Below are positions 30,504 through 32,994 of a DNA stretch of 32,994 nt, in pieces. The DNA comes from an uncultured Lachnospiraceae bacterium. Lineage in GTDB: Bacteria; Bacillota; Clostridia; Lachnospirales; Lachnospiraceae. The stretch's first letter is position 1. Every line of letters begins with the position of its first letter. Both the position numbers and the translations under genes were made by a program. Where the stretch lies: NCBI GenBank assembly GCA_947623805.1, contig CANQHZ010000038.1:1-32994 (forward strand), written 5' to 3'. The notes beneath the pieces are model-generated. The model searched no databases. It worked only from the letters and a program-made list of their open reading frames with translations, and was not told where the DNA came from.

Positions 30504-32678
30504 TTAAATTGTCTTTATCACAGTGTCAAACGCGTCAAGTCTGATTTTCTCTGCGCCGTACTCTGTATTTACAGTACACTCCTGCGTCGTGTCGGAATTG
30601 TTTATCACTACAAGGGTCCTGCTTTCAGGGTAGAATGCGCACTCCATATCGGCATTGTCCGTGAGATAATTTCCGTCAGCAGCTTCGCCGCCCGCATTGA
30701 GTATAAGGTTCAAAAGCAGCTTGGTATTTGCATTGTTTACCTCAAATGATGAAAGGTAAATGCCATGTCCCTTTCCAAAGCTGTTTGTCGTAAACAGCGG
30801 GTTATTGTCCTTTGCCGCAAGCACTGTAGCCTTGCCGTCTGTCAGATGGCACTTAACCTTTTCGGGAATGTCCGCGCCTGCCGTAAGCGCAGCTTTTGCC
30901 GCTTTCTCGTCAACGTCAAAACTCCACTGTCCATGGCACACTCTGTCAATAATGTCCTCGTCAACACCGAGCACATGCGCCATTCTAAAGTAAGTGTCAA
31001 AGCCAGGCACAGCAGATGGCTCGCCTACGCCGATAAACGTGCCGCCGTCATATACCCATTTGGTAAGCTTTTCAATGACAGCCTCGTCTTTCCAAGCATC
31101 GCCGCCGCTCCATGCGCTGCCCGCCGCGCCCGCATTTATAACCACATCGACATCTGAGAGCGCGCCGTTCTTTACATCATCAAAATTTATAAACTTCACG
31201 TCTACGGGAAGCCCGCTCAACGCCTCATTTATATGAATTAAGTCATGCATATACGTCTCATGGAAATGCCCTGAAAGCGACCACGAGCGCATAGCGCCCC
31301 AATAGTGGAGCACGGCAACCTTAGTCTTGCAGCGGTACGGCTTTCCTGCCTTGTGAAGCTCCCTTATCGCCCTGAACTCATCGGAAATCTTCGCTATATA
31401 TTCCACAAAATCGGGGAAATCCTCAACCAAATGTATATACCCGCCAAGCCCTATGCGGTCTATCGGGCAGCGCAGCAGCGCACGCCTTACACTGTTCCAG
31501 TATTTCTTGGCGTCAAGCGTGGGATTGCCGCCCTCCATAAAGGTAGGCGCGCCGCCAAGCCCCACGGGGAACAGATACGGGTGAAGCCTTATCTCATGCG
31601 TATCGACATCTACGCCTGAACAGAGCCGTACCTCATATCCCGAAAATACGCATTTAATCAGACCGTCAAAGCCAAAGTTTTTAAATGTCGGCTTATACGG
31701 CTCTATTCCTACCCAACTGTCGTCATAGAATACATACGCCTTTTTATTGTACTTATGCGCTATGTCAACCAGCTCTTTTCCAAAGCTGATTACAAATCTG
31801 TTGATAAAATCGATCCAGTCGGCTTTTTTCTTATTGCCTGGCATATGCGTCACGTGGAGCTTACCTTGATTGATAAAGTCCTCCGCAGTAAGGCTGTAGC
31901 CGTATTTTGCCGCGAAATCGTCAAGCATCTTGGGGCTTACCGTAAAATCATAAGATGCCCAATCCGAATATATCTGCCTGTTCCTCTCGCTGCTGCCCCA
32001 AATCCAGACAAAGTTGTAGAACATTGACGTAAACCTGACTACCGTCGTCGCGGGGTGCTTTTCGCACCAGTCAGTGAGCCAGTTTTTCATATATTCCTGC
32101 GTCTCGGGATATACGGGATCGATCTGCATAAGATGCTCTTTGTCCCAGTTGTTCGTAGTGTGATTGTACATCGAAATTTCTTCCCAGATGCGGTACGCAA
32201 GAAAGCTCACAGTATATTTATGCCACGGCGTTACCCCCTTTATCGTAACTGAGCCTGCCGCCTTGTCATAAGTCCACTTTGAAGCGTCTACAAGCGTGTC
32301 CGTAGTCCTGTCATAAACCTGCCAATATTTAAGCGAAGCCTCACTGTCATTTATCCTAAACTGCTCATCAAAATAATCAGCTAAAAGTCCCACTGTTAGA
32401 GTATCTTTGTCAGCGACTACAGGCTGCGTCATAAGAAAACTCTGCTGCAGCTTATCCTGATTTTTCTTTGCCCATTCATTGTGATCCCTGATTATGCATA
32501 TCGTGGAATAGATGCCATAGCCCGCATCTATTATCTCATCTGAAAGCTCCGTGCCGTCGCTGTCCCTTATAACGTCAGCTCCCCATTTTTTTGCAAGCTC
32601 CAGCGTCAGTTTCTCATAGCCTGCCTCGCCTGGCATTGTAAATCCGCCCTTGCTTTTTACATTTTCAACAGTTCCCAT
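30504..32678 (-). CDS. GH112 beta-D-galactosyl phosphorylase (lacto-N-biose/galacto-N-biose type)
   Basis: GH112 enzymes cleave beta-galactosides with phosphate to yield galactose 1-phosphate, inside the cell. Substrates are lacto-N-biose and galacto-N-biose (milk oligosaccharide and mucin cores) or galactosyl-rhamnose. The 724-residue length matches the family. The start MPGEAGYEKLTLELAKKWG then IRDSDGTELSDE follows the family N-terminus. FYDDSWVGIEPY near residue 320 carries the general-acid Asp seen in bifidobacterial enzymes (GDQWIGTEPY). GLGGYIHL and INAGAAGSAWSGG near residue 530 follow the later blocks. The start at 32678 is chosen because AAAGGA is nine bases upstream. An upstream TTG overlaps that site. 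Which disaccharide it uses cannot be read from the sequence. Confidence 0.92.
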   Translation of the reverse strand: MGTVENVKSKGGFTMPGEAGYEKLTLELAKKWGADVIRDSDGTELSDEIIDAGYGIYSTICIIRDHNEWAKKNQDKLQQSFLMTQPVVADKDTLTVGLLADYFDEQFRINDSEASLKYWQVYDRTTDTLVDASKWTYDKAAGSVTIKGVTPWHKYTVSFLAYRIWEEISMYNHTTNNWDKEHLMQIDPVYPETQEYMKNWLTDWCEKHPATTVVRFTSMFYNFVWIWGSSERNRQIYSDWASYDFTVSPKMLDDFAAKYGYSLTAEDFINQGKLHVTHMPGNKKKADWIDFINRFVISFGKELVDIAHKYNKKAYVFYDDSWVGIEPYKPTFKNFGFDGLIKCVFSGYEVRLCSGVDVDTHEIRLHPYLFPVGLGGAPTFMEGGNPTLDAKKYWNSVRRALLRCPIDRIGLGGYIHLVEDFPDFVEYIAKISDEFRAIRELHKAGKPYRCKTKVAVLHYWGAMRSWSLSGHFHETYMHDLIHINEALSGLPVDVKFINFDDVKNGALSDVDVVINAGAAGSAWSGGDAWKDEAVIEKLTKWVYDGGTFIGVGEPSAVPGFDTYFRMAHVLGVDEDIIDRVCHGQWSFDVDEKAAKAALTAGADIPEKVKCHLTDGKATVLAAKDNNPLFTTNSFGKGHGIYLSSFEVNNANTKLLLNLILNAGGEAADGNYLTDNADMECAFYPESRTLVVINNSDTTQECTVNTEYGAEKIRLDAFDTVIKTI

Positions 32679-32711
32679 TAGTTTATTTCCTTTCAAATTA
32701 TATATTTAATA

Positions 32712-32728
32712 GGCGTTTGCGAAACGCC
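32712..32728. promoter_or_regulatory. Operator-like palindrome upstream of GH112
   Basis: GGCGTTT-GCG-AAACGCC is a perfect 7-3-7 inverted repeat about 35 bases upstream of the GH112 start codon. It has no T-run, so it is more likely a regulator binding site than a terminator. The GTTT/AAAC arms resemble sites of sugar-responsive regulators, but I cannot name the protein. No convincing promoter could be placed beside it. Confidence 0.45.
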
Positions 32729-32791
32729 ATAAGCCGTATAAATACAGCATTTTTTACTACTAAAAAATAAATAACTCCCCACCGGATATGG

Positions 32792-32797
32792 TATAAT
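32792..32797 (+). promoter_or_regulatory. Possible -10 element of the transposase gene
   Basis: TATAAT stands 54 bases before the transposase ATG on the plus strand. No clear -35 lies at the right distance. The left end of the insertion sequence is probably in this neighbourhood, but I could not identify its inverted repeat because the right end is outside the window. Confidence 0.4.
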
Positions 32798-32851
32798 AGA
32801 GTTGCCAAAAAAAATTAACCATCCCCCGAGAAAGGAGCTATTCTGATACCT

Positions 32852-32994
32852 ATGATACCATACAAACAGCTTTCTTTGAAAGATATTTTTCAGGATTGTC
32901 AGGATAAATTTGAAAACGACAAACCTGCGTTTCTGTCTCTATTAGAACAACATATCGATCTGGATGAACTGATCCCTCTTTCTTTCCGGAATCA
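32852..32994 (+). mobile_element. 5' end of a transposase gene (IS1182-like), cut by the window edge
   Basis: The 47 readable codons give MIPYKQLSLKDIFQDCQ followed by ENDKPAFLSLLEQHIDLDELIPLSFRN. This resembles the N-terminus of DDE transposases of the IS1182-like group, which often read as KPKFLSLLEEHIDLDELIP. AAAGGAG lies at 32831-32837, rather far from this ATG. A CTG or ATA three codons upstream could be the true start. The catalytic domain and right end are outside the window, so the family is a best guess and I cannot tell whether the element is intact. It is divergent from the GH112 gene. Confidence 0.75.

Overview
The window reads as chromosomal DNA of a low-to-mid GC anaerobic Firmicute, most likely a gut-associated member of the Lachnospiraceae (class Clostridia). 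This is inferred from the rimP-nusA-ylxR-ylxQ-infB-rbfA-nrnA-truB-ribF gene order, the AGGAGG-type ribosome binding sites, a bile salt hydrolase and a GH112 phosphorylase for host-type galactosides. Almost everything is on the minus strand. Only the 1-acyl-glycerol-phosphate acyltransferase-like gene, the EAL gene and the transposase at the right edge are on the plus strand.

Layout by region. (1) 1-8.9 kb is one long minus-strand translation and RNA-processing operon, rimP to ribF. It has a good sigma-A-type promoter near 8.86 kb, a terminator-like hairpin inside its leader and a terminator at the left edge. (2) 8.9-11.2 kb holds a citrate synthase, two identical tRNA-Glu(CTC) genes and a small Dabb-domain protein, each unit with a recognisable promoter. 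(3) 11.3-15.8 kb holds a PlsC-like acyltransferase whose leader contains a consensus promoter followed by an intrinsic terminator. Convergent to it is a four-gene minus-strand unit: a DNA glycosylase related to hypoxanthine-DNA glycosylases, an inositol monophosphatase family protein, PTS enzyme I and a Nudix hydrolase. (4) 15.8-22.3 kb is a signalling block: a membrane-bound EAL phosphodiesterase (plus strand) converges on a hybrid histidine kinase and a two-receiver protein (minus strand). (5) 22.3-24.2 kb holds a bile salt hydrolase with a flavin-reductase-like PNPOx protein, preceded by a gene-free stretch with a striking 167-bp self-complementary element. (6) 24.2-27.1 kb is a metal-resistance operon: an ArsR/SmtB-type sensor with a clear palindromic operator, a free-standing HMA metallochaperone and a P1B-type ATPase that lacks its own HMA domain. 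(7) 27.1-32.7 kb holds a membrane-anchored DUF218 protein, a heparinase II/III-like protein, an unrecognised protein with a GDGPTSVFI motif and a GH112 phosphorylase. (8) From about 32.8 kb the 5' end of a transposase runs off the window.

How the genes work together. The left third is housekeeping: ribosome maturation, transcription elongation and termination, initiation factor 2, tRNA modification and FAD synthesis. The right two thirds are accessory and suit a gut commensal: cyclic-di-GMP signalling, bile-acid deconjugation, heavy-metal efflux and intracellular degradation of host or plant glycan fragments. The most unusual items are the 167-bp foldback element upstream of the bile salt hydrolase gene, several promoter-then-terminator leaders, the split metal ATPase/HMA pair, and a codon-use shift across roughly 22.3-25 kb. 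I do not see a complete, clearly undescribed multi-gene system. The foldback element and the GDGPTSVFI protein are the best candidates for something new.
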